Assembly (NCBI GenBank): GCA_001724265.1
Contig: MEDY01000098.1
Coordinates: 1 to 64,000, forward strand
Source: Rhizaria sp. SCN 62-66
Taxonomy: Eukaryota > Rhizaria, unplaced
DNA length: 64,000 nucleotides
Reading direction: 5' to 3'
Each line of letters starts with the position of its first letter. Positions within the stretch are counted from its first letter, which is position 1. This document shows, in pieces, positions 10,113-19,206 of this stretch. The position numbers were made by a program, and so were the translations under genes. Below the pieces are notes generated by a model that worked only from the letters and a program-made list of their open reading frames with translations, was not told where the DNA came from and did no database searches.

Positions 10113-13100
10113 ATGTTTCCGACCGTTGGTGAGGGCGCTTTCGCCACAACAACCTTCCAACCCGCACCTGTCTTCACCAAGCCTGACCACGATGCTCCTC
10201 CGCGCAAACCTACTGTGGGTATGGGCCCCATGACTCCCGGCTTTGCGTCCCCGGTCTCCGCCCGCTCCACAGCCGGCTTCCCCGTCGCGTCCCCCTCTGC
10301 TGCATCAACCGCGCCACTATACTCTGCAGCGCACGCACAGTCATTCACATCGCCCGCTGACTCACTGTCACGCTCTGCACGCGCGGTTCCGTCGGTGTTT
10401 GCATCCCCGGCAGAGTCGTTTGCGGCTTCCCCACGACCCTACGATCCCTCAGCGTACCTCATCTCACCCACTGCCAACTCCAACAGTCACGGCCATCACA
10501 GCCACAGTCACACTGACAGCGCGCTCACTGGGTTATCGGCTGTGACGAGGCCTGCCACGGCCAGCAAGGCGACGAGTGGTTTTGCGCCCCGCGTTGTGGC
10601 GGGCCCCGCGTCCTCGGCCTCAGCTGCTCCGAGGCCCCGCTCTCCAGCGCTTCCCCGCCGGCCCGCCACTGCCTCGTCCTCTTCCTCGGTATCCGCGTCT
10701 GTCTCGGCCGCTGCGGTGACAAGCTCTGCGAGCGCTGCACCCAAACAGACTCCCGCGTTAGTTGTCCGTGTGCGCACCGCTTCATCGGCCAAGGCAGCCC
10801 CCGTCGCAGCGCGGGTAACACCTGCTTCTGCAACTAAAAAGGCTGTGAACACCGTCGACAAGCCGACCGAAGCGACTGTGACGACGGCTGAGCTTGTGTT
10901 TGGCAACAAGGCCATTGCGGCGATGTCGTCGCCGCTGCGTTCGCGGACGCCGATGAGCGCGCGGTCCCCGTTGCGCGCTCGCGCAACTCCTGCGGTAGCT
11001 CCGACCAGCAACAGCGATAGAAATAGCTCCAACAATGGCAACAGCGCTGCTAACTCAGCCTCTGGTTTCCGTACCGTGATGTCACCCTCTATCAGCACTG
11101 CGAACGTGAACAATCACATTGCATATACTGCAGGCGACTCTGCTGTCAGCAGTAACGAGAATGTGCGGTCTGTGAACAGTATTGTGACGGTGGGCTCCGG
11201 AATGACTGTGAGCAGTGCTGCGAAGTTGACAGCGGCGCGCATGGCTGCCGCTCGGCTGCGGGCCTCAGTGGCACTTCGCAGCCAGCAGCAGCAGCATCAG
11301 CATCAGCAGCAACAGCAACCACAGCAACAGCATCTCGAAGCAACAGCTCTTGACTTTGCTGTTGATACTGCTGCCGACGTGAATACTCGCGTGACCACTG
11401 GTCCGCTGCCTGTTGTTCACACTGCTACCACGGTCACTCACACGTTTGCTAACATTGCTAACACCAGCTCGAGCTTCACCAGTGCAAACTCGCACACGCT
11501 TCATGCGTATGCCACTCACACCAAGTCGCCGAGGTCCGCTGCGAACGGCGCCGATCCGCGCGCTGTTGGTGCCAACGGCGGCGCGGGCGCAGCGTGGCTC
11601 AGCCCGCTGCACGCAGTGCAGGTTCAGAAGCGGCTCACATTTGACGCCGCCGACGACGAGACGCCCGCAGCCGTTGGTGCCGGCCCTATGCCCGCTGCCA
11701 CTGGACCTGTGCAGGCGACTGTGAGTGGTGTTGACGAAGATGACGAACTGGCGATGTTCTACCACAACGAAAGCGACATTAATAGCTTCAAGGGCAACAG
11801 TTACAACACGATGTCACCCGCTGAAACCCCTCGCGTTGCGCCTGTGCCTGTTGCAGCAGCATGCGTCACGGCACAGTCATCGCCTGCTTTCCAGCCGGCC
11901 GTCGCCTCGTCACTGTCCGCTGCAACTGTTCTGCCTGCACCTGTGACTACGGCAGTGGCGCCGCTGCCCCCGTGTGCGGTGCAGCAGTTCACCACCGCGA
12001 GCGCGACGCAGCCGGCCTGTGCGACAGCGACGACAACAGCGCGTCAGCCCGTGTCTCCGCGCACTTCAGAGGCTGTGGCCGCAGCGGCGCGCACACTCGA
12101 CCGCTCAACGATCGCGACGTTGGCTCTCGCACGGGTCGCGCTCGCTGAGGCGCTGACCCCGCGGAAGGCGCTGGCTCTCAGTTACAGCCAGGATTACAGT
12201 CGCGCGGCTGCGCAGGATGAAGACGGCACGGCGGCTGGAAACACGGCGGCGATTGCTGCAGTGGCTGTGAGTCAGCATGAACAAGAAATGGCGCAGTTCA
12301 TTCTTGACTTTTTTGGTCCTCTCGAGTCTGAGACGGACGAAGTAATTGCGCTTGCGCTGAGTGAAGACCAGTCCGTGCCGCGCAGTGCAAAAGTCGTAAC
12401 AGCGAGTGAAGTGGCGCCGCTTGCAACTGGTCCCGCTACAGATGATGACGATGACGACAGTGATGCAAATGATTTCGATCAGGCACAGTCACTTTCTGAG
12501 TCAGAGTCGCCTTTTGGGTTGTCGCTGTTGTCGGCGCTGCCCAACCTGCCTGCTCCCACCACAGAACCGTCTCCCACTGCGGCAACTGCTATGTCAGCGG
12601 CGGTCACTGCCGGTTCTCTCCCTGCAGTCGCGATCACGTTCACTGCGTCGATCCCCGTAGTCACAGGTCTTCAGCTGCCGTCCGCCGCCGCCGTCACCGC
12701 TTCCGCTTCTGCGGCGAGCGGCGCTGCCGACACTGGTCTGCGCGCGCCGAGCCCGCATGTCACGCGCACTGCGCAAGCCTTTGCGGACCTCGAGGGCGCT
12801 TGGCGCAGGCAGAAGGGCGCGGCCACTGCCATTGCTGCGGCGGCCGCGGCCTCGCCAGCGCCGCTAGGCGGTGGCAGCGCGGTAAAGTCGAGAGCGCGAG
12901 CTGCCGTCAGCGACATCAGTGGTGGTGGCAACGCTCTTATGCAAGCGCTGCCGCCGCTGTCACCGTCTGCCGTTGTTGCCGATGTCACCAATGGTCTGTC
13001 TACGACCGCTTCGAGTACTGTAATGGCTACCTCGTCAGCGACGACGGCAAAGACAGCGACTGCAACAGTTGCCACGAGTGACAAGCGCGCTAAGACAAAA

Positions 13101-13790
13101 GGCTCTATCCGGTTTGCAGCACCCACGTTTGCGGCCGCCTCGCCCGCGGCGCTATCTGCGGCGGCGCGGGCAGCACGGGCTGAGGAGGCCGCTGCGCGCA
13201 CCCAGGCGCATGCGAGCCCTGTGGCGCACACACGCAAGCGGCTTGACTTTGGTGGTGACGACGACGAGGATGAGGATGCTGATGTTGATGTCGTCGACGA
13301 GAATCTTAGCCGTGATTCCGAGTGTCACATTGCTAGTGCCACTGTCAGCAGTGTTGATTGTGCGGGTTGTGATCTTAAAGACATTCAGGCTGACGACGCT
13401 AAGGCAGAAGCATATCATAAGCTGCTGATGAGTGGCGCCGTTGTTTTCCCCAGTGCATCTGTGACTGCAAACCACAACACGAACGCGCGTCTATTGATTG
13501 CAACTGTGCGTGATTGTGTTTATGGTGCTCATAGTGAATACGCTGGCGTGTTCTCGTCCCCGGCGCCGCCCCGTGTTGCGAGTGATGCTCACAACCACTC
13601 GGCTTGCAACTACACAGACATTGATAGCACGTGTATGCAGCTCAACTCTTCTTCTCAACGTCAGTCGAGCAGTGCGCACAGTCAGGCAAAGAAGGACGCT
13701 CTGCGCCGTGTGAACTCGAAACGCGCCAGCCTCCAGCACTTACAACAGCAGGTGCAGCTACAGCAACTGCTGTCGCAGAACCAACAGTAA
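10113..13790 (+). CDS. Ala/Ser/Thr/Val-rich low-complexity protein, function unknown
   Basis: Single-exon gene for 1225 aa, TAA stop. The Met opening MFPTVGEGAFATTTFQPAP was chosen as the first after an acceptor-like TTTATAG; the frame is open further upstream. Composition is extreme, with long Ala/Ser/Thr/Val stretches, a His/Gln run near residues 388-410, and acidic runs near 770-785 and 1045-1060. A pair of similar islands stands out: KRLTFDAADDE near 506 and KRLDFGGDDDEDE near 1041. SP-rich basic islands such as SPLRSRTPMSARSPLRAR near 271 look like proline-directed kinase sites. No enzyme domain or membrane segment is visible. The only compact non-repetitive stretch, FILDFFGPLESETDEVIALA, lies near 730. 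Probably a disordered scaffold or nuclear protein, but this is a guess. Confidence 0.7.
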   Translation: MFPTVGEGAFATTTFQPAPVFTKPDHDAPPRKPTVGMGPMTPGFASPVSARSTAGFPVASPSAASTAPLYSAAHAQSFTSPADSLSRSARAVPSVFASPAESFAASPRPYDPSAYLISPTANSNSHGHHSHSHTDSALTGLSAVTRPATASKATSGFAPRVVAGPASSASAAPRPRSPALPRRPATASSSSSVSASVSAAAVTSSASAAPKQTPALVVRVRTASSAKAAPVAARVTPASATKKAVNTVDKPTEATVTTAELVFGNKAIAAMSSPLRSRTPMSARSPLRARATPAVAPTSNSDRNSSNNGNSAANSASGFRTVMSPSISTANVNNHIAYTAGDSAVSSNENVRSVNSIVTVGSGMTVSSAAKLTAARMAAARLRASVALRSQQQQHQHQQQQQPQQQHLEATALDFAVDTAADVNTRVTTGPLPVVHTATTVTHTFANIANTSSSFTSANSHTLHAYATHTKSPRSAANGADPRAVGANGGAGAAWLSPLHAVQVQKRLTFDAADDETPAAVGAGPMPAATGPVQATVSGVDEDDELAMFYHNESDINSFKGNSYNTMSPAETPRVAPVPVAAACVTAQSSPAFQPAVASSLSAATVLPAPVTTAVAPLPPCAVQQFTTASATQPACATATTTARQPVSPRTSEAVAAAARTLDRSTIATLALARVALAEALTPRKALALSYSQDYSRAAAQDEDGTAAGNTAAIAAVAVSQHEQEMAQFILDFFGPLESETDEVIALALSEDQSVPRSAKVVTASEVAPLATGPATDDDDDDSDANDFDQAQSLSESESPFGLSLLSALPNLPAPTTEPSPTAATAMSAAVTAGSLPAVAITFTASIPVVTGLQLPSAAAVTASASAASGAADTGLRAPSPHVTRTAQAFADLEGAWRRQKGAATAIAAAAAASPAPLGGGSAVKSRARAAVSDISGGGNALMQALPPLSPSAVVADVTNGLSTTASSTVMATSSATTAKTATATVATSDKRAKTKGSIRFAAPTFAAASPAALSAAARAARAEEAAARTQAHASPVAHTRKRLDFGGDDDEDEDADVDVVDENLSRDSECHIASATVSSVDCAGCDLKDIQADDAKAEAYHKLLMSGAVVFPSASVTANHNTNARLLIATVRDCVYGAHSEYAGVFSSPAPPRVASDAHNHSACNYTDIDSTCMQLNSSSQRQSSSAHSQAKKDALRRVNSKRASLQHLQQQVQLQQLLSQNQQ

Positions 13791-14271
13791 CAGTTCAACA
13801 ATGTTGTCGTTGCAATAGTGTCGCGAAAGGCATTGGGGCATGGCCATTAAGGTTGGTACTACATGGCCGGCTATGATCCCGCCTGTATCATCATGGATGA
13901 TAGTGTGGCTGGGAGCACTAGCTTTTGCTTGGCTGCTTAGCTTCTCTGTTCATGTATATTGTACCTTGTTCTCTGCCACTTAAAATGCGCCTTATTTGTG
14001 TGCTCCATTCGAACTACGAAATATAATAAAGACTAAAGGATGCCATGCTCTTTCCAAACCACTCTTGATTGTATTTTATCTCTCATTTGTTTGGCGGCAA
14101 GCTTCTCTACATGGTCGTCCACGAAAGGAATTTATTGTCAAAATATTCAGCTACAATCATATATTGTTGGGCTTTTAGCTCTGAAATACATATTAGAAAG
14201 AAATAAGAAGTCCAACTGTGATAACACCAAAAACGTTGTGTTGATGCTCTCCAGCAGCAGATGTGTCTTCA
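13791..14271. other. 3' flank with poly(A) signal
   Basis: AT-rich spacer between convergent frames. AATAAA at 14025-14030 is a candidate poly(A) signal for the upstream gene. No gene is supported here. Confidence 0.5.
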
Positions 14272-15372
14272 TCAGCCCACTATTAGGATGTTCACATAGA
14301 CCAGCAGTGCAGCCTCAAACGGCAGCATCTTTGCAGTCGCAGCAGCCATCATCGTCGTCGTGCGTTCGCTCTTGCGTACAGCCTCAGTGTCAGCGGCCTT
14401 AGCAACATCAGCTCGCGCGTTCGCAGCAGCCGCACCCGCAAGCTGCGCTCAGCACAATAAACTGAGTCGAAAGGACAGCGGCTCAGGCGGCAGACCACCG
14501 CTCTCGACCACAGCTAGCGCTGCCGTGACGACATCAGACTCGGGCTCCACCCAGTTCCGATTGCCGTCGCCGCTCTCACATTTCTGTGCAATCGCGACGG
14601 TAATCGGCTCCTCATCCCGGGCCACCGTAAGGTCACAGCGGCAAACAAACTCAAACACCGCTTGCGACGCGATGAAAATGTCCTGTGACTGGGTGTTACC
14701 GGCCGAGAAGGGAGTGCCCAGCTGCAGGATAATGTTGAAGTCAATCGTCTGGGCAGTCGTGGTGCAAGTCGGAATCTCAACATAACGACCAGTGTTGGAT
14801 TGGGACACAGGGCCAGGGTTGTAGAAACCAGAGCCGCACACGCACTTGCCATCAAACAAGCGGAAATGGTACGAATTGCCAAAGAGGGAGACGCAACGCG
14901 GCGTCAGCAGGAAAATGTTGACATCGGTGGCAGAGTTGGCAGCGAGAGAGATAATGTTACCATTAGGTAAAGTCGGTCCGTGAATCTGACGCAGAAGCTT
15001 GAGCTAGCACCAGCAGCGCGGAGCCGCTCAGTCTCAGCATTCGCGCCTTCAGCGGCACCAACCATCGCGTCGCGCCGCGCCTGCTCCGCCTGCAGCGCAG
15101 CGCGCGTCTGCCCCAGCGCCGCCTGCGCGGTGGCGAGCTCGGCCTCGCGCTCCGCCAGCGACTGGCGCGCAGCACGCTCGCGGGTAGTGGCCGATGCCAA
15201 CCGATTCATCAGCCCGCGGCGCCCCACGGCCGCTGCGTCCAGCTTAGCCTTGGCGTTGGTGCCGGCTGCGAGCGAGATAGACTCGCGTTCCTCCATTGCC
15301 GCAGCAAGCTGCGCCTCGAACTCTACGCGTTGCACAGTGAGGCGACGAGCCGTCAAGCTGCCAGCAACAGAG
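14272..15372 (-). pseudogene. Broken reading frame: coiled coil then Cys-containing domain
   Basis: Starting 19 nt beyond the kinase A stop, the same strand shows coding-like sequence in two frames. First is an Ala/Glu/Arg-rich heptad region (about 15353-15006) with motifs such as AEREAELATAQAALGQTRA, a convincing coiled coil. After an apparent frame change near 14985 comes a non-repetitive segment (about 14985-14455) with VCGSGFYNPGP, FVCRCDLTV and GNRNWVEPE, resembling an extracellular or structural domain I cannot name. That frame has a TGA at 14451-14449 but continues, still open and Ala-rich, to another TGA at 14274-14272. A 37-nt GTAAAT...GGCAG could splice kinase A into the coil frame, but the shortest confirmed intron here is 113 nt. 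I favour a decayed gene; a missed splice structure is possible. Confidence 0.4.
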
Positions 15373-15390
15373 AGCAAGTGACAAATGGAT

Positions 15391-16596
15391 TTACTTATCA
15401 CCGGCCAAAGCAGTCCAGTCAGCAATGAGCGCCGCCAGCTTTCCTGAGGCGCGGCTGAAAATCTCAGTGCGAGTGGCGGGCAGAAACTGGCCGAATGTAA
15501 CGGCGTTTGAGGCACCGAGGATCGTCTGCGACATACCTTTCAGCCCGTCGTTGTTCATGAGTGCTGCGAGCGTGCAGAGCAGCATGCCCCAGTCGTGTTG
15601 CGGTGTTGCAGTGGTAGTCAGCGCTGTCGTTGTGAGATGGAGACTGGGTGTCGTTGCGCGGATGGGCATGTTCTCGGGACAGGCAGCGCTGAAGTCGCCC
15701 AGCTCCCAAACACGGTTCATGCGGATGAAGATGTTGGCGGGTTTGATGTCCATGTGGATGATGTTCTTGCCGTGCAAAAAAGCAAGCGCGTCGCCGATGG
15801 GACGGATCAAGTCGGCGAGTGTGTCATCGTTGATGGGGGAGAAAGTCGCTGCAGTCCTTGGGTAGTGATGCATCACGAGGCCGGTCTTGGGAAAGTCCTT
15901 GTTGATAAGATTGCCAACGATCTTGTTTGCTGAGGGGGTCATAATCTCATTCGAGAAAAGCTTGGCATGCGAGGAGTGTTGCTCACATCGGACGAGGTGA
16001 GTGGAAGTGGACTCGAGGCGCGCGACCCTCAACTCCATGGATGCGTTATAAAGATGGTGCGCCGAGCTAGCAGTAGGATAGGGAATATCCTCGTCAGGGG
16101 TGGGGATGAACTTGATGACCCAGGGAAATCCAGTGGACTTGTCCATGCCCATCATGATGCGTGGGTCCTCTTCGTCAAGCGGGCTACTAAGAGAAATGTG
16201 CGTCTCCTTCGTGAAGAAAAAGCGGGAGGTAGTATGGGCCCTCAATACCATATTGGTATAGCGGGCCTTAAGACGTGACACGAGGGCATCTGTGACATCG
16301 AACCCATAGAACGAAAACAGAAGCTCCTCCGCATCATTCTCCGACATCTCTGGTTGATGTGTGAGTTGGCGAATGTGGCCTCGCGTTGTCACCTTAAGAA
16401 GAGGTTGGGGCTAGTGACGATGAGAGATCTGCTCACGTCGGCATTGGGTGCAGTAGACAAGACCATCTTCGAAGAGAGTGAAATTCTTGTTGAGTATACC
16501 ATTCGTGACGCTGTCATCGGTCACGCGAACAGTGTAGGAACTGGCGACGCCGCGGTGGGCAAGCTCCTCGTAAGAGTATGAGCAGTACTACGACAT
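15391..16596 (-). CDS. Divergent protein kinase A, with two in-frame UAG codons
   Basis: 401-aa kinase-like protein, TAA stop, no intron, provided TAG at codons 3 and 62 is read as an amino acid. The start is fixed by alignment with paralogue A' at 17002: both begin with Met just after an acceptor-like TAG, then share VRVT, TNGILNK and YCxQCR. That N-terminal module (about 1-62) carries a CxxC-like pair. The kinase core has VIKF (candidate ATP Lys) near 160, NIIHMDIKPANIF near 277 (HRD changed to HMD) and LGDFSAAC in place of DFG. QHDWGMLLCTLA follows as subdomain IX. No glycine-rich loop is obvious, so activity is uncertain. It reads head-to-head with A', and the similarity continues about 25-30 nt into both 3' flanks. 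Confidence 0.85.
16411..16413 (-). other. In-frame UAG sense codon, kinase A codon 62
   Basis: The TAG sits between SHRH and PQPLLK. The aligned paralogue A' continues through this junction without any stop, and both sides of the TAG align with it. Confidence 0.85.
16588..16590 (-). other. In-frame UAG sense codon, kinase A codon 3
   Basis: The sequence ATG TCG TAG TAC follows an acceptor-like TAG. The Met aligns with the start Met of paralogue A', so the TAG falls inside the coding sequence. Confidence 0.75.
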
Positions 16597-17001
16597 TTCG
16601 AGAACCTCTAAGTAAAATGTGGGGGAAGTAGACGACAAATCGATGAGCGACTTTGATTTCACGGAGAACACGAGTGAGGTAATCCCTCATCGCGCTCATA
16701 GATATTATTGAGCCAAACACCACGGAGATGTGGAGGTCCGAAACATCGTCTTTATGGCAGTCGCGTCGAACAGTAGTCATCAGCTTACCGAAAAAAATAT
16801 CCGTCGATCGCCGATCTGTCGTCGATCGATCGGTCGAAGAACCGCAATGAACGAAACAGAAGACGATCAAAGTCGACAAAGCCCTTTTTGCGTCTCCATA
16901 TAGCAAATGTCGCCGGTCATCATGTATATGTTTCTTGATTTGTGTGCTTTCGTTGCCTTCTCATTGAATCTGTCGCCTTTTTTTGCTTGTAGGTTCGATC
17001 G
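16597..17001. promoter_or_regulatory. Divergent promoter region between kinases A and A'
   Basis: About 400 nt between two paralogues transcribed outward. A cluster of overlapping CGATCG palindromes lies at 16804-16836. On each strand an acceptor-like YTTAG/YTGTAG lies 9-11 nt before the ATG, followed by similar leaders containing GGTTC and CGA. No GTACG donor is present on either strand. Confidence 0.5.
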
Positions 17002-18330
17002 ATGTTTGAAGAGCCAGTTAAGTGCGTCCTCACCGTTGAGGCCCTCTTGCCAGGAGGCTCCGCCGACAATCTCGTTGTTCGTGTGACTCCAGAGAGCATC
17101 ACCAACGGTATTCTCAACAAGCCTTTTACCAAAGACCCTTACGGGCTCGCCTATTGCTCCCAATGCCGCTTCTCAGTCGGCTCCCATCGCCGCGAGAAGA
17201 CAAAGAAAGCAGTCGATGCGCCTGCGCTCCTGCCCGCACCCCCAACTATGACCATCGAACGCATTCGCAAGCTTGCTGGCGACAAAAACATGCCAGATAA
17301 CTATGCGAAGACTCTCTTGGCCATGTTCCAAGTGCCCGGTGTCAACCATGAAGGTGACATCGATATCATCATTCGCAAACACTACATGTTTCTCCGCACC
17401 GGGGCAAACACTCGCACATGCCAGTGCTTCATCGAGGAGGCTGACATCTCGCTTAGTGATCCGCTCAAGGGCGCGGGCGTTGGGCACGAGAAGGAGCGTC
17501 GCATCATGATGGGCATGCACAGGACCTCAGGAGATATCCATGTCGTCAAGTTCGTCCTCACCAGTGCGAGTCGTCCCACTCTGACTTCGAACCCGCAAGA
17601 CTACGATCGCCATTTATATGATGGCTATATGGAGTTAAAGGTTGCACGCCTCTCGCCCTCTTGCGCTGCCCTCGTCCCGTGTTCGATTGCCTCCTTCTCT
17701 CAGAATATGCCTTACTTTTACCCGACATATTCCAAGGCCGGCATCGTGATGCCTCACTACCCAAGGACTGCAGCGACATTCTCCCCGGTCAACGATGACA
17801 CGCTTGCCGACCTGATCCGTCCCATTGGCGACGCGGTTATTTTCTTGCACGGCAAGAACATCATCCACATGGACATCAAGCCCGCCAACATCTTCATCGA
17901 TGACCAAGGCAAGTGGTTTCTCGGCGACTACGGCTCCGCTTGTGATGAGGATAATACTATCGACAACTCCAGCGACAAGAACAAGGACAAGAGCGATTTG
18001 AACGTCAACAACGATGGCGACAATGATGAGGATGGCAGTATGACCGGTGCGAAAAGGTTCACTCGCATCCGCGCGACAACCAACCTTTTCCACCTCACAA
18101 CGACCAAGCTGAACACCACAGCAACTCCACAACACGACTGGGGCATGCTGCTCTGCACACTCGCTTTCCTGATGAACGTCGGCGAACCTACCACGACCTG
18201 TGATGACCCCAATGTAGGTATTTTCGCCGGCCATTTTCTGCCCGCCGCTCGCACGAAGATTTTCAGCCGCGCCACAGGAAAGCTGGCGGCGCTCATTGCT
18301 GACTGGACTGTTTTGGCTGGTGATATGTAA
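17002..18330 (+). CDS. Divergent protein kinase A', paralogue of A
   Basis: 442-aa single-exon kinase-like protein, TAA stop, without internal TAG. The N-terminal module (about 1-65) contains VRVTPESITNGILNK and AYCSQCR, as in kinase A. A linker precedes the kinase core: VVKF near 180, then NDDTLADLIRPIGDA shared with A. Next come NIIHMDIKPANIFIDDQGK near 288 and LGDYGSAC (DYG for DFG). An acidic Asp/Asn/Lys-rich insertion of about 45 residues lies in the activation segment, absent from A. QHDWGMLLCTLAFLMN and a C-terminal ALIADWTVLAGDM follow. HMD and DYG replace the catalytic HRD and DFG, so activity is uncertain, although the key Asp, Lys and Asn residues remain. The 3' flank resembles that of A for about 25-30 nt, indicating a relatively recent inverted duplication. 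Confidence 0.85.
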   Translation: MFEEPVKCVLTVEALLPGGSADNLVVRVTPESITNGILNKPFTKDPYGLAYCSQCRFSVGSHRREKTKKAVDAPALLPAPPTMTIERIRKLAGDKNMPDNYAKTLLAMFQVPGVNHEGDIDIIIRKHYMFLRTGANTRTCQCFIEEADISLSDPLKGAGVGHEKERRIMMGMHRTSGDIHVVKFVLTSASRPTLTSNPQDYDRHLYDGYMELKVARLSPSCAALVPCSIASFSQNMPYFYPTYSKAGIVMPHYPRTAATFSPVNDDTLADLIRPIGDAVIFLHGKNIIHMDIKPANIFIDDQGKWFLGDYGSACDEDNTIDNSSDKNKDKSDLNVNNDGDNDEDGSMTGAKRFTRIRATTNLFHLTTTKLNTTATPQHDWGMLLCTLAFLMNVGEPTTTCDDPNVGIFAGHFLPAARTKIFSRATGKLAALIADWTVLAGDM

Positions 18331-18648
18331 ATCTACGTGTCACCCCGCTCTCAAGTTACTTTTTTGTGTGAGCACACCGATGCAAGGCACGAGAGGGCGT
18401 TTTTGCATTCTGCGCCAAAGCGTCTGGCTGGGGAACCACAGCGCTGTGTACACTCAGTAGAACGTGACTGCGAGTCTGACGCTCATCGTCACAGAATATA
18501 TTGCTTGGTACCGCAAAGCGTAGTGACTGCGATTGCCTTTTCACGCTTGTGTGTGGGTGCAGTACGCGGGATCTGTACCTCAAACCAGCCTTGGACGTCA
18601 CTGGCTTCCACTTTGCGTCCTAGTAGTGGGCCGTAGTGCTTGGTTATG

Positions 18649-18726
18649 GCCGGCGTGCCTGCAAGCAGAAAGTTAAGTTGTGAGGGCCACCTCACAACTT
18701 AGCTTCCTGCTTGCAGGCACGCTGGC
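18649..18726. repeat. 37-bp inverted repeat with 4-nt loop (hairpin)
   Basis: The arms 18649-18685 and 18690-18726 are complementary at 34 of 37 positions, around the loop GCCA. As plus-strand RNA, two of the three exceptions are G.U wobbles and one is A.C, so the fold survives as RNA. It lies about 320 nt after the kinase A' stop. Possibilities are a structured RNA or small-RNA precursor, a 3'-end or termination signal, or a fold-back element; no target-site duplication is evident. Confidence 0.9.
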
Positions 18727-18821
18727 AAAGTGAGATATGAACGCTCCTGGTCTTGATCTTCGGTGTGAAGGTTGTTGTGTCAATATTAACGGTGGCTGGC
18801 GTCATTGCTGACCGACCACCA

Positions 18822-18845
18822 GAGAACTGGCCCAGGCCAGTTCTC
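18822..18845. repeat. 11-bp perfect inverted repeat, 2-nt spacer
   Basis: GAGAACTGGCC and GGCCAGTTCTC flank CA. It lies about 100 nt beyond the larger hairpin. Confidence 0.85.
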
Positions 18846-19206
18846 CAGCGGTCCACGACCAGATGTAAATGTATCAAGGAGGGACTTGATGTGGGTGTTG
18901 CGTGCTGACTCAAGCGATGTGCAGTGCAGAAGTACGTGCTCTGCTCACGGTATCTCACGGCTCCTGCGCGCTGGGTCAATTCTGCATGATATCTCGTTTA
19001 TAACTTTGATGTTGCCATACAGTTCTTGAGATATTGAAAAAGTACAGCTAGATATAATATATATTAAATAAAAACGTATGTATACGGCAGTAACGAGTAT
19101 TTGATTTGTTATCCTTTCAATAATCAGTCGATCCGACAAGTTCTGTTACTCTGGCACGAGCGGCGTTACCACATGTCGTAATCGACACCCACTTCGCATA
19201 GGCGCT

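Larger units (their letters stand above)
18331..19206. other. Convergent spacer with strong inverted repeats
   Basis: This lies between the 3' ends of kinase A' and PGK. It contains two inverted repeats listed separately. Open frames here are short and have no family resemblance. The last ~200 nt are very AT-rich. Confidence 0.55.

Noticed and set aside
15372-15391. A 37-nt intron fusing kinase A to the coiled-coil frame
   Set aside because: Far shorter than the other introns (113 nt or more), its donor is GTAAAT, and paralogue A' ends at the same place.
18337-18636. A 99-codon frame after kinase A'
   Set aside because: Follows a TAA, has no paralogous counterpart after kinase A and no domain features; it runs into the hairpin when TAG is read as sense.
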